A stretch of 64,000 nucleotides of DNA from JAFDYH01 sp049840875 (GTDB lineage: Bacteria; Bacteroidota; Bacteroidia; Chitinophagales; Chitinophagaceae), in contig JASGJE010000019.1 in the NCBI GenBank assembly GCA_049840875.1, positions 558,001 through 622,000 on the forward strand, given 5' to 3'. A model generated the notes under the pieces. That model searched no databases. It was not told the DNA's origin and saw only the letters and a program-made list of their open reading frames with translations. Shown here piece after piece: positions 16,848-26,265 of this stretch. The position numbers were made by a program, and so were the translations under genes. The first letter of the stretch is position 1. Each line of letters begins with the position of its first letter.

Positions 16848-18539
16848 ATGTTTATGACAACGCTCCTGAACAGACTCAACCACTCTCTTGCTGTAAAGAT
16901 GATCGTATGCCTATTCTTTCTGGGTATGACCGGGCATGACACATTTTCACAGGTGACCGCGATTCCATCGAACGGCTCCGGGTTTCTCAATTTTATCGGT
17001 AATAAACCCTGGATCACACAACCCTTTTTCGGAGACCGGGGTACCTTTATCGCAGATGTTACCGGGGATAAACTCGCCGATTATATCGTTGTTAACAATG
17101 ATGGCATAAAGGTCAGGCCATCCAACGGTCACCAGTTTTTCGATTTCCTGGGCAACCATCCCTGGACCACCGAAGCTTATTACGGAAGTCGTGGTACTTT
17201 TTTCGCCGATGTCACGGGCGATGGTAAATCAGACGCTATCGTCGTCAATGACGGAGGCGTTACCGTCCGTGTTTCTGACGGCACCCGCTTTTTACCAAAT
17301 GCTGCCTGGACAAACGAGGCGTACTACGGCAGCCGGGGCACTTACTTTGCCGATGTCAATGGTGACGGCAAAGCCGATGCGATTGTTGTCAACGACAGTA
17401 AAGTGACCGTACGGATATCCGATGGAACAAAGTTCCTGCCGAATGCCTCGTGGACAGCAGGACCGTATTATGGAAGCCGCGGCACCTATTTTGCCGATGT
17501 CAACGGAGACGGCAAAGCGGATGCCATTGTCGTCAATGACGGAGGCGTTACCGTTCGTATTTCAGATGGAACGCAGTTTCTTCCCAACAGCACCTGGACC
17601 AGCAATCCCTATTACGGCACCCGCGGCACCTATTTTGCCGATGTTAACGGAGACGGCAAAGCGGACGCAATCGTTATTAACGACAATTCGATAACTGTAA
17701 GGATTTCAGACGGAACAAAATTTGTTCCCAATGCATCCTGGTACAATGGTAATTTTTACGGCAATCATGGAAACTTCTTTGCCGATGTTACCGGTGATGG
17801 TAAGGCAGACGCTATCGAAGTCAAAGGGCCCCCAATAATTGTCAAACGCCGGATTGCCGGAGCCGCTTACCTGAAATTTCAAAAAGGAGATCCGCAGGAC
17901 TGGTATGGTGGTCAAAACGGCTTCCTGCTGGTTTCGCATAACCCTGGCTGTGGTATTGTCGGTAATGACGGCGCCGATAAATTTTTCGGAGCAGCAGGAA
18001 AAGTATTGCCTGCCGGTTGTTCACTCGTCAGCATGGAATTCCGGCAATTCTGGCCTGCTGTCCGCGGTTTTGATTCGCCATGGAGTTGGCTTGATGATGC
18101 AGGATCATATGGCGCTGTTCTGAAATCACCGGACTATACCATCCGCTGGCATAATGCCTGTACCGGCGCGTATGACGGGAAGAACCTGTATTACCTTGTA
18201 AGCTTTATTATCAGCATGCCCGAGGGTACCGACCTCGGCGAACCGAACTTTGACCCTGCGAGTTCCATGTTCAATGCCTTTACCCCACCACCGGGTTACG
18301 GTTGGGTTGAACCACCCGCCCCGGTAACCCCTACACCGCCTAATGATACGACAAAGCCACCGGTAAAACTTACGAATTTTTATTTCAAGATAACCTGTTC
18401 CGGTATATTTAATACCTGCACTACGGTCTATGCGCCTGCAGTGGATAAAATGACTGCGCTGACAGCATTGCAGAATGAAAACCCGGGTTGCGATGTTGAA
18501 GAAACAGACCTGGATGGATATTATAATGGCTGCCATTAA
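16848..18539 (+). CDS. Secreted VCBS/FG-GAP repeat protein
   Basis: 563 residues with a signal peptide ending near residue 36 (DTFSQ). Residues about 45-330 contain six near-identical repeats of about 48 residues, each with a motif like FADVNGDGKADAIVVND and VRISDGTKF. The repeats are also very alike in DNA (145-bp period), which means recent duplication or gene conversion and makes the region prone to copy-number change. Residues about 335-490 form a cysteine-containing domain (NPGCGIVG, SLVSMEFRQFW) that I do not recognise, then a proline/threonine linker and a 45-residue tail with four cysteines. No type IX sorting domain is evident. A terminator follows at 18562. Confidence 0.8.
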   Translation: MFMTTLLNRLNHSLAVKMIVCLFFLGMTGHDTFSQVTAIPSNGSGFLNFIGNKPWITQPFFGDRGTFIADVTGDKLADYIVVNNDGIKVRPSNGHQFFDFLGNHPWTTEAYYGSRGTFFADVTGDGKSDAIVVNDGGVTVRVSDGTRFLPNAAWTNEAYYGSRGTYFADVNGDGKADAIVVNDSKVTVRISDGTKFLPNASWTAGPYYGSRGTYFADVNGDGKADAIVVNDGGVTVRISDGTQFLPNSTWTSNPYYGTRGTYFADVNGDGKADAIVINDNSITVRISDGTKFVPNASWYNGNFYGNHGNFFADVTGDGKADAIEVKGPPIIVKRRIAGAAYLKFQKGDPQDWYGGQNGFLLVSHNPGCGIVGNDGADKFFGAAGKVLPAGCSLVSMEFRQFWPAVRGFDSPWSWLDDAGSYGAVLKSPDYTIRWHNACTGAYDGKNLYYLVSFIISMPEGTDLGEPNFDPASSMFNAFTPPPGYGWVEPPAPVTPTPPNDTTKPPVKLTNFYFKITCSGIFNTCTTVYAPAVDKMTALTALQNENPGCDVEETDLDGYYNGCH

Positions 18540-18561
18540 ACCTTAGCAAGCTGAATAAAAC

Positions 18562-18590
18562 AGCCCGGGACGATTCCCGGGCTTTCTTTT
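18562..18590 (+). terminator. Intrinsic terminator
   Basis: AGCCCGGGA (18562-18570), loop CGAT, TCCCGGGCT (18575-18583), then TTCTTTT. Perfect 9-bp stem 22 bases after the stop of the VCBS repeat gene. Confidence 0.85.
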
Positions 18591-18889
18591 TACTGCATCA
18601 ATTCCGGCAACTGTTGCTTCTACTGTTATTGATTTCATACTGGAAAAAACGCAGCCATTGATCCACTATTTTCGTGCGTGTATGACCTATTTTACAATTG
18701 ATATTAAATGTGAATATGGGCCACTTCGCAGTGAAAAATATGGATCAGGCCGCAGGAATTTTTCAATAAAGCACAGCTTTCAAATTCTTCCTAAAGCTCC
18801 CGTTTCAACTATATAACTGGCTTCGCTGAGATAATTAAGAAAGTGAATTTCAAAAAGTTTTGGTTTGAAATTGCCTATTTGCGACTGTT

Positions 18890-20056
18890 TTATTTTTCCA
18901 ATATGGCAAGGTAATAGATGTCTTCAAAATTTTGAGCCTCCGGATCTGATAACGATTTTAGAGCATAGTATCTCTGAAGACATATTTTATTGCTATAGAA
19001 GCTTGTAAGAAGTCGCTTCTTCTCTTTTAATTTAGCTTCGTAAAAAGATTGAACGGTTGATGAAATTCCACCTTTTCTTTTGTAGTACCTTAAACAGGTA
19101 TTATAAACGATGGCTTCTTCAACGTCTCTCTGAAACGAGGTATCCGTTTTGTCAAAACGCATCTCGTTTATAAAAAATGCCTTCCGATTTATAGTAGTGT
19201 TGTTGGTAATATAATTATGGGTAAACTCATGTATTAAGGTTTCAATTAGTCCATCCCGCATGTAGTAAAAGTAATTGTCGTTTGGATTTTTGAAATTATA
19301 AAGTTTTTTACTGCCAAATTCCGTAGATCCCAGTATGTTTTCATTGTCGATTGAAGTTACCAGATTGTCGGTATTTTCATAATATCCATACCCATCAATA
19401 GTTATTCCAGTAGTTGATGAATAAACCAAATCAGTGATACTGGCGGCTATATAGATTGGAGAATCATCAAATGAGATTATTGAATTGCTTTTGTTAAAGG
19501 AAGGCGCCTTTCGGTAGGGGTCCTGAGTAACGAATGATTCAGCCTGTGCGCTTTGCTGCTGAAGTAAAAGATTGAAATAAGCTTCAGGATATTTGTGTTT
19601 AATAATTGTGAGGGCACGTAGTGTAAAAAATAAATTAAGCACATTTTTATTGTCCTTTTGCGGGATAAATATATAGATACCACCATAGTTGTAAATCTCA
19701 ATATCTTTGTTGATGTGACTGAGCCTGGAATTAAAGGCATTATTATTGGCACTGGTATTGAAAGTTAACACATCTTTAGGATGCTTTTTCCCAATGTAAT
19801 TAAGCTCCTTTGTGTTGAATGGAATTTCATAAAAAAAATTATCTATTTGGCTAGAATTTCTAATAAGGCTATCGATTTTCTGATCTATTTGGACAGACGT
19901 TAAGTTATCCTGCTTAAAATCATTTTTTGTTTTAAGTGAATTTAAATCACTTAAAGGTTTTGTCCCGTTTAAGATATCAGCATAATCAGAGACTTGCGCC
20001 ATACAAGAATAGGATTGCTGTATTATACAACAAATAAAAAGGATAGCTGCTTTCAT
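18890..20056 (-). CDS. Secreted HExxH protein (putative metallopeptidase)
   Basis: 388 residues from the ATG at 20056, which gives a clean signal peptide (MKAAILFICCIIQQSYSCMA, then Q); an ATG 13 codons upstream at 20095 adjoins the stop of the upstream gene and is less likely. HEFTH (about residues 276-280 from this start) is the zinc-binding motif of gluzincin-like peptidases, and a possible third ligand lies about 33 residues further in VEEAIVYN. The remaining sequence matches no family I know. It is the second gene of a leftward pair with a lipoprotein, 39 bases apart. The AT-rich composition resembles the accessory genes around it rather than the GC-richer metabolic genes. Confidence 0.65.
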   Translation of the reverse strand: MKAAILFICCIIQQSYSCMAQVSDYADILNGTKPLSDLNSLKTKNDFKQDNLTSVQIDQKIDSLIRNSSQIDNFFYEIPFNTKELNYIGKKHPKDVLTFNTSANNNAFNSRLSHINKDIEIYNYGGIYIFIPQKDNKNVLNLFFTLRALTIIKHKYPEAYFNLLLQQQSAQAESFVTQDPYRKAPSFNKSNSIISFDDSPIYIAASITDLVYSSTTGITIDGYGYYENTDNLVTSIDNENILGSTEFGSKKLYNFKNPNDNYFYYMRDGLIETLIHEFTHNYITNNTTINRKAFFINEMRFDKTDTSFQRDVEEAIVYNTCLRYYKRKGGISSTVQSFYEAKLKEKKRLLTSFYSNKICLQRYYALKSLSDPEAQNFEDIYYLAILEK

Positions 20057-20095
20057 TGGAAATTTTTTGATACGTATAAAGTCGTCACATACCAT

Positions 20096-20992
20096 TTATT
20101 TAATTTTTATTCCTTGAAGATACTTCCTGGCTTTAAGCTTCAATTCATCGTTAGGCGCGTCATCGTTGCAATCGACCTCTAACGCTCTGTATGTTGTTTC
20201 TATAGCGTCCAGCGCGTCCTGATTAGTATTAAACTTTGCTTTGATGTCGCTACACTTTTTGCCATTTGCAATCTGGGAAAGAGTGTACGATATTATTGGC
20301 GCGTTTTTGATTACCTCGTCATCAATCGTTTTTTTCACTATTCCAATTAGATTCACCGAGAATTTTGTTCCCGGGTCACCCAGAAGTTTGATCATTTGCG
20401 TCATGACGTTTTGATATAAGGCGTAGTTTTGAACATCAAACACTTTTCCCGAGACTGAAGAAATTATCTCATCAATTTTGGGGTTGAAAAAACCATCTTT
20501 ATATAAGTAGAATTGTTGCCTGGTTTTACCTAACTGGCCACTGGCCGCTAAAGATGCTAAATCGATTCCAATGGAAGCATCATAATTTTGAATTTCAATA
20601 ACTGATCGAATTACCTGGCCATATTTCAGGCTGAATTCATTATCGGCAGAGGAACATTCTTTTATTCGACTATAGTCTCTTACATACACTTTCAGATTAC
20701 TTAAGCCACTAGCGTTGACTATTGGTATACCAACCTTAATTGCCTGACTTACTGAATAGAAATTATCCACGTATGTCCATTTACCATTATTGACATCTTC
20801 AATGGTTGGTGTTGAACTACAGCCTGGAGCAGGTGAGCTTATTGTAACAAAAGCCTGAATTCCTTTACTATTTTTTAATTGCTCCAATTCGAACGGCTCA
20901 AAAGAAAATTTAGCGTCTGTTTCTTTGACATTTTTACTATTGCATCCCGTAAATCCCAGAATAAGAAGCACTGCAGAGATTATTTTTAGCAT
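20096..20992 (-). CDS. Lipoprotein, unknown function
   Basis: 298 residues if started at the ATG at 20992, which places a classic lipobox (LGFTGC) right after a hydrophobic helix (MLKIISAVLLILGFTGCN); the frame itself is open 28 codons further upstream. The mature part has scattered cysteines (PAPGCSST, IKECSSAD, NGKKCSDI, ALEVDCNDD). It stands before the HExxH protein gene in one transcription unit and might be its inhibitor, substrate or anchor; the sequence does not tell. Confidence 0.65.
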   Translation of the reverse strand: MLKIISAVLLILGFTGCNSKNVKETDAKFSFEPFELEQLKNSKGIQAFVTISSPAPGCSSTPTIEDVNNGKWTYVDNFYSVSQAIKVGIPIVNASGLSNLKVYVRDYSRIKECSSADNEFSLKYGQVIRSVIEIQNYDASIGIDLASLAASGQLGKTRQQFYLYKDGFFNPKIDEIISSVSGKVFDVQNYALYQNVMTQMIKLLGDPGTKFSVNLIGIVKKTIDDEVIKNAPIISYTLSQIANGKKCSDIKAKFNTNQDALDAIETTYRALEVDCNDDAPNDELKLKARKYLQGIKIK

Positions 20993-21190
20993 AAAATGAT
21001 TAATTAAGAATAAAGCTATTCCCTTATGTATTTTGTGAAAACCGTGTTTACACGCTTCCGGGGCAAGTATTAACACGGTGGCGTCAATAGAATGAAAAGT
21101 ATAAATTAATGCTTATCCAATTTTCAGAGACATGATTAATAGAAATCTTGTTAGCCCCGGCTTTCCCGATTAAAACTCCATTCCCGCTCA

Positions 21191-21604
21191 CTAAAGTTTA
21201 GATTGTTCAACCCATGTTCCAAGAAATTTACCCGTCAATTTTGTCATCATTGAAATGGTAACCGGAAATTGTAATGAAACTATTTGGATCAATACCGGCT
21301 CATTGCCAAGAATATTATCATGATGCAGTATAAAATGATTTTTCACCCCGCTTTCGTCTATCCTGTATTTGGCAGAATTTGCCATTGCATTCCCAACACG
21401 AAGCGTGTTTTCTGCAATGAACCGGTAATGTGTACCGTCTGTTGACCGAAAATTTTTATTTCCTATATATGTATTGAATTCAGCTGCTGTCATTTTAAAG
21501 ATTGGTTCTAAGATTTGAATTTCAGGTTGCAAACATAGAACAGGTTGATTAGCAAAAAAACAGGTGTTAATACGGTATGAAGGTTCATTTGGAATATGTA
21601 TCAT
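21191..21604 (-). CDS. Hypothetical protein
   Basis: 137 residues from the ATG at 21604; a TTG at 21631 would add nine residues. Soluble, no motif recognised; the second half is strand-like (HYRFIAENTLRVG, NHFILHHDNILG, SLQFPVTISMMTKLTG) and hints at a small beta-barrel. It is separated from neighbours by about 100 bases on each side and runs in the same direction as the genes around it. Confidence 0.55.
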   Translation of the reverse strand: MIHIPNEPSYRINTCFFANQPVLCLQPEIQILEPIFKMTAAEFNTYIGNKNFRSTDGTHYRFIAENTLRVGNAMANSAKYRIDESGVKNHFILHHDNILGNEPVLIQIVSLQFPVTISMMTKLTGKFLGTWVEQSKL

Positions 21605-21735
21605 CGCCACATTGCGTGTTAAACATAACAATTTGAAAGGCGTAAGTTTGAGATTGCGGGGATATTAAGGGATAAAAATGACGGCCTAAAAGAGAACTGA
21701 AATAAATTTCTTTTACTGCTTTTACCCCCGCACTG

Positions 21736-22692
21736 TTATCTCTTTTCTTTTTCCTGCAACACGGTTAAGATTCCGGGAAAGGGCATTTCTGCGATAATGC
21801 TATCCACGCGCAAACCAGCGCCGTGTTTTACGGCCGGAAGTTTCAGCCACATTTTCTGATCGCCCGAAGTATATAACGCTTCCAACATCCAGGCGAGCGT
21901 GCCATCATTCAATTGATCATAAGCGATGACAGACGGCTCTATATTAATTAACCGGCTACTATATGTATACTCTATTTTCATGGCGAGCTGTACCGCCTTT
22001 CCCTTGTACCAATAATGTAATGAATCCGAACCGATATACCCCAGCGCGAGACAGGCAGCCACTTCAATACCCCCTGTATCAGTGGGAGAATTTTCAATGC
22101 AGATTGTAGCGAGCGCTTTCATTACTTTCTTTCCTACAATGAATTTCTGATCGTTCGTCTTAACTGTCGACAGATCTTCCAGTACTTCTTCTTTCGAAAA
22201 ACCTTCGATCTCTTCATTAAAAGACGCAACGATCACTTCTTCCTTATGTATATTGAGAATATCTGTAACGTCTTGTACAAAACTGATGTTTAAGACTTCC
22301 AACGGTATTTGCTCGCCGAGCAGCGTATTTATTGTAATCAACTTCACGGTATTCCCGGATAACGCGGCCTGTTCTTTAATTGATTCCGGAAAAGGATGAC
22401 GTGAAACGCAAACCAGATGTTGTGCGCCGACCTGTTTCAATTTTTTTTGCCAGCCTTCAAATTCAGCAATTTTTACAGGTGACTTCCGGTCCTGCACTTC
22501 AACAATCGTCAACGTCTCCCTGTTCTCCGGACCACTCCTGATCACAATATCACACTGGCGTTTTTTACCAGACGACGAACCGACAACGGGCAACCGTTGG
22601 TTATGTAACACAATGGCACCAGGAGCCAGGCTTTTCTCGATCCAATACACAATATGTTCAAGATACGGATGCGGGCGTTTTCGTTGATTCAT
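21736..22692 (-). CDS. PD-(D/E)XK-like restriction endonuclease domain protein
   Basis: 318 residues. Residues about 5-115 carry the nuclease fold: an opening helix (LEHIVYWIEKSL), strand with CDIVIR (D48), strand LTIVEVQDRKSP (E65, Q67 in the E-x-Q variant of E-x-K), then a helix around EFEGWQKKLKQVGA and the strand HLVCVSRHPF. The C-terminal 180 residues are of unknown type. It is divergent from the OLD-type nuclease gene at 22834, with 141 bases between the starts, and sits at the edge of the defence island. A role in cutting foreign DNA is inferred from fold and context. Confidence 0.7.
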   Translation of the reverse strand: MNQRKRPHPYLEHIVYWIEKSLAPGAIVLHNQRLPVVGSSSGKKRQCDIVIRSGPENRETLTIVEVQDRKSPVKIAEFEGWQKKLKQVGAQHLVCVSRHPFPESIKEQAALSGNTVKLITINTLLGEQIPLEVLNISFVQDVTDILNIHKEEVIVASFNEEIEGFSKEEVLEDLSTVKTNDQKFIVGKKVMKALATICIENSPTDTGGIEVAACLALGYIGSDSLHYWYKGKAVQLAMKIEYTYSSRLINIEPSVIAYDQLNDGTLAWMLEALYTSGDQKMWLKLPAVKHGAGLRVDSIIAEMPFPGILTVLQEKEKR

Positions 22693-22833
22693 CAGATCTG
22701 TATTTTACTATTACGATAAAGTTACTACGGGAACTTAGCATGATGAACTCCCTGCGAAAGACTTTATTCACGCGGCTATGATGGACGCGGGCGAGACTAT
22801 AATTCATATTAATTTTGACCTTTATCTATTTGA

Positions 22834-24624
22834 ATGAGAAATTACCATTTATCGGGCATTTATATAAACGATTACGAAGAATACCAGTGCGATTCAACAA
22901 ATGCTGGTTTCATTGATCATTTTTCGCAAATCAATCTTTTTGTCGGCGTGAATAATTCCGGTAAAAGCCGGTTTATGCGGAGAGTCCTCTCTGATACTGA
23001 ATTGAAATTCCTGGTCAATGAAATTGATTCGCGCAGGATGTATGATCTTTTCCAGCAATTCAAATCCAGCATACAGCCTTACCTGCATCTTTATCACCCC
23101 GAAGGTGCTGATACACTTAGTCTCGATCCATTTCTCCGGAATTCAATCAATTACAGCAAGGCCCGGAGGTTATTCGAAACGATGGCCAATCATGTGAAGG
23201 GGCATGGAGAAACACAGAATGATGAACATCGTAAAGTTTCTGAACTTTTTGCCGGTTTCCTTGAAGAGTTTTCTGGATTACAGGGTGATCACACCGGCAC
23301 TGAACGGTTTAGTACCGAAATGATTTATATACCAACGTTAAGGGGTTTGCGCCCGATACAGGCGATTTCTCAGGGAACTACCGACGTGAGTTTTGAGAGC
23401 AGAGACGTCTATTACGAACGAACGCGGCAGGATTATTTCGACAACGATACCAAACTTAAAATGTATACGGGTCTTCAATTTTATGATGATATCGATAAGT
23501 ATTCAAGAAACCAGGATAATGCTCTGCGCGAGGTTTTTAAAAATTTCCAGCAGTTTCTCTCACAAACTTTTTTTGAAGGCGCGACAGTAGAACTTGTTCC
23601 TGCCTATAAGCAGGACGTTGTGCGCCTGAGAATCGGCAACACCGAACAGCCCATCTATCATCTTGGTGATGGCATCCAGGCTATCATCGCATTAACTTAT
23701 CCTTTATTTTTTAACCAGGGGAGGAGTATAAAATTTTTCATCGAAGAACCAGAACTCCATCTTCATCCGGGGTTCCAACGGACATTCATTGAAACACTGC
23801 TCCGCCCACAATTCAACAATTTCCAGTACTTTATTACAACCCATTCCAATCATTTCCTGGATCTGTCACTGGAGCTTTCTAAAATTTCCATCTACACATT
23901 TACTAAAACTGAAGATCAACGGTTCATGATCCGGAACGTGGAAAACGGAGATAACAATATTCTCGAACTTATTGGCGTGCGCAATTCTTCGGTCTTCCTC
24001 ACGAATTGCAGCATCTGGGTGGAGGGTATCACTGACCGTCTATACATCAGGAAATACCTTGAACTGTTTCAAACCACTCAACCCGTTCAATTCAAAGAAG
24101 ACATTCATTATTCATTCGTGGAGTATGGCGGCAATAATATTACGCACTGGTCTTTTTTAGAAGATGAAGATGCAGAATATCCAAATATCCTGGTGGATCG
24201 TCTTTGCGGTAAATTATTTTTGATCGCTGACAGTGATTCCGTTGATGATCGTGTTACCTCGAAAAAAGCGCAGCGCAATAGAAAACTAAAAGAAAAACTC
24301 GGAGACCGATATCATCCGCTTGCATGCAGGGAAATCGAAAATCTTTTGTCGCCAGCGGTCCTTAGGCAATTTTTGCAGCAGGAAGAAGGTATCAGTGTAC
24401 TGCCAGAGTACGATAAATATAAATCGTTACCATTCGGTGATTTCATTCAATCGTTACCCGGCGTAAAAAGGAAATATGCGTCGTCGTCGGGTACGCTGTT
24501 GCATAAAGCCGACTTTGCAAGGAAGATTATTTCTTTTATGAAAAGTCTGGATGATTTATCTGATGAAGCGAAGCTCATTGCAGAAAAGCTTTATGCGTTT
24601 ATATTGAAACAACATAAGGGTTGA
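22834..24624 (+). CDS. OLD-family ATP-dependent nuclease (ABC ATPase plus TOPRIM)
   Basis: 596 residues. Walker A GVNNSGKS at 38-45; Walker B FFIEEPELHLHP at 301-312; H-loop TTHSNHF at 335-341. A C-terminal TOPRIM domain has the conserved acid in IWVEGITD (E397, D401) and the DxD in LIADSDSVDD (466-468). OLD proteins are DNA nucleases driven by an ABC-type ATPase; relatives act in phage defence (P2 Old, Gabija GajA). No UvrD-like GajB helicase is adjacent, so this is not an ordinary Gabija pair; it may act alone or with the divergent PD-(D/E)XK protein. A dispersed repeat starts 12 bases after the stop. Confidence 0.88.
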   Translation: MRNYHLSGIYINDYEEYQCDSTNAGFIDHFSQINLFVGVNNSGKSRFMRRVLSDTELKFLVNEIDSRRMYDLFQQFKSSIQPYLHLYHPEGADTLSLDPFLRNSINYSKARRLFETMANHVKGHGETQNDEHRKVSELFAGFLEEFSGLQGDHTGTERFSTEMIYIPTLRGLRPIQAISQGTTDVSFESRDVYYERTRQDYFDNDTKLKMYTGLQFYDDIDKYSRNQDNALREVFKNFQQFLSQTFFEGATVELVPAYKQDVVRLRIGNTEQPIYHLGDGIQAIIALTYPLFFNQGRSIKFFIEEPELHLHPGFQRTFIETLLRPQFNNFQYFITTHSNHFLDLSLELSKISIYTFTKTEDQRFMIRNVENGDNNILELIGVRNSSVFLTNCSIWVEGITDRLYIRKYLELFQTTQPVQFKEDIHYSFVEYGGNNITHWSFLEDEDAEYPNILVDRLCGKLFLIADSDSVDDRVTSKKAQRNRKLKEKLGDRYHPLACREIENLLSPAVLRQFLQQEEGISVLPEYDKYKSLPFGDFIQSLPGVKRKYASSSGTLLHKADFARKIISFMKSLDDLSDEAKLIAEKLYAFILKQHKG

Positions 24625-25131
24625 GCGCTGTTACTGAGTTATAAGTTATAAGTAATACGCTAAAGGTTTTGTGTTTTACGTTCTTCGCTTCACCCAGAGA
24701 ATATGGAAGTTAGAACAGAAGTTCTCAATGCGTGATCTTACTAAACAGTTCGGTATAGTAGAATTAAACATTGCATAATGTGCGATAATTCAACTGGAAA
24801 AATGCCGGTAGTGATCCTATCTTATCTTGATCATTGACGCCCGGCTAAATTTATTGTCAATATCCATATGGCTCAAGCGAAATAAAATAAGTGGATCAAT
24901 TATGCACTGCACTATGCTATCATTGGCAGCGATTAGTTAATCCTGCGGATATTCCCTCCATTTATTTCCCCGGCCCTGTCGGTACAGGAATCCTGTAGCA
25001 GGTGAAAGGAGGCGGAATCTTTTTTGTAGAAAATAATTTTGTAACGGGCAGGCATAGTCGCGCCACAATGATTATCGTAACCGTGCACAAGCCGTCTATG
25101 AGGTTTGTCTGGACAGACAGATTTTGGTTTT
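24625..25131. other. Intergenic region between two defence units
   Basis: 507 bases between the convergent ends of the OLD gene and the PtuB-like gene. It begins with a dispersed GTTATAAGTT-type repeat (24636-24660). No hairpin with a T-run, coding frame or RNA gene was recognised in the rest. Confidence 0.4.
24636..24660. repeat. Dispersed repeat (GTTATAAGTT family)
   Basis: GAGTTATAAGTTATAAGTAATACGC, 12 bases after the stop of the OLD-type gene. Related copies occur near 33475, 55210, 56267, 59201 and 61642. Confidence 0.65.
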
Positions 25132-26265
25132 TTATTTCACAAACGCAGGCAAAACTTGTCTTATTATATCTTTTGTCATTTTTGCAAGGGGTCTTCTATG
25201 AAAATCTTTTTCATTAAAATAATTCCCAAAATAGAATTGATAAAATTCTCCTTTGTTTGTATTTAGGTGACCGAATATGCGGTGTAATGAATCTGCATAA
25301 CCACCGCTGTATTTATCACACTTGACTACTAATTCGCCAACAACGTCACGATGTGAAAGAAAAATTTCATTTAATTGGAACAGATTGACGTTCCCTTCAT
25401 TTGCATTTTTCCCGAAGACTTGCCTGTATTTTGGTGACAGATCAGTTATGAACTCCTGCAACCAGATTGAATAGTTTTCCGGGTCACTTCTTTGAGGTTT
25501 GTTAGCTGCAATTAATATTTTAAACCTTGCGTCATCACCAAATCCATCAAGGTAAGGATGTAAATGTGTATCGGGCGTAATAATTGTCGCTGTTTTAAGG
25601 CTTGAATTGCAATAGTAACAGGAGGGGATCAGGTTATAGAAACTCAACGACAGAAAAGGGTGCCTGGACTGAGGAAAAAAATGATCAAAAGTGGGCCGTA
25701 TGATTTCCTTACGGTTTTTGTCGATTACAGTATGTATGTATGACCTGTTGCAATAGGGGCAGGTATTAATGTTTAGTTTTGTACCCAGCCAATAAGCATG
25801 GTTATCAAAAATAGAATAGTCGATAATTTTATTGATGAAAGAATAAATATCAGTAATGTGTCTTCTAGTGGTAGTTATAAAATGGATTTTCAAATCCCTG
25901 TCTTTCCGGTAACTGTCTTCAGGTCGCACTAAAATTAAATCGCGCAGATTATTATCGTCGGCCAGATGAACCGCAATCCTGTCCAATATTGCCTGCTTGT
26001 TCCGCACCCATTGATGACAATTTCCCGCAATGACATTTCTGTAATTGGGATTTTTTCCAAGTTTAACCCTAAGCAATAGATTGCAAAGACTTTTCTTTGT
26101 ACCGCCATGCAGTTTAAAATTTATCATATCGGCTGCCGGAGCACCGGCAAATAATACATTCAGCACTGTTAGAAAAAAATCTGCACGTTTTTTACAATGA
26201 TCTTTAATGCGAGTGAAATATTCTTCAGCAATGTTCGCAAGATCAGGATTCTCGATTTTGATCAT
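25132..26265 (-). CDS. ptuB: PtuB-like HNH endonuclease (Septu)
   Basis: 377 residues. The HNH/zinc core is plain: CPYC (C169, C172), TFDHFFPQS with D194-H195, and SCYYCNSS (C216, C219), which is the DHFFP plus CxxC layout of PtuB. Flanking helices complete the fold and the C-terminal third (FHRRPLAKMTKDII) is helical. In Septu systems PtuB is the nuclease held in complex with the PtuA ATPase until phage infection. The start overlaps the ptuA reading frame by 23 bases, so translation is coupled. It is the last gene of a three-gene leftward unit. No reverse transcriptase or msr/msd-like RNA is seen, so it is not a retron-associated version. Confidence 0.82.
   Translation of the reverse strand: MIKIENPDLANIAEEYFTRIKDHCKKRADFFLTVLNVLFAGAPAADMINFKLHGGTKKSLCNLLLRVKLGKNPNYRNVIAGNCHQWVRNKQAILDRIAVHLADDNNLRDLILVRPEDSYRKDRDLKIHFITTTRRHITDIYSFINKIIDYSIFDNHAYWLGTKLNINTCPYCNRSYIHTVIDKNRKEIIRPTFDHFFPQSRHPFLSLSFYNLIPSCYYCNSSLKTATIITPDTHLHPYLDGFGDDARFKILIAANKPQRSDPENYSIWLQEFITDLSPKYRQVFGKNANEGNVNLFQLNEIFLSHRDVVGELVVKCDKYSGGYADSLHRIFGHLNTNKGEFYQFYFGNYFNEKDFHRRPLAKMTKDIIRQVLPAFVK

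Noticed and set aside
16980..17840. CRISPR-like periodic repeat
   Set aside because: The 145-bp periodicity lies inside a coding frame and reflects protein repeats.
22834..24624. Complete Gabija system
   Set aside because: The OLD-type protein resembles GajA, but no UvrD-like helicase gene follows.
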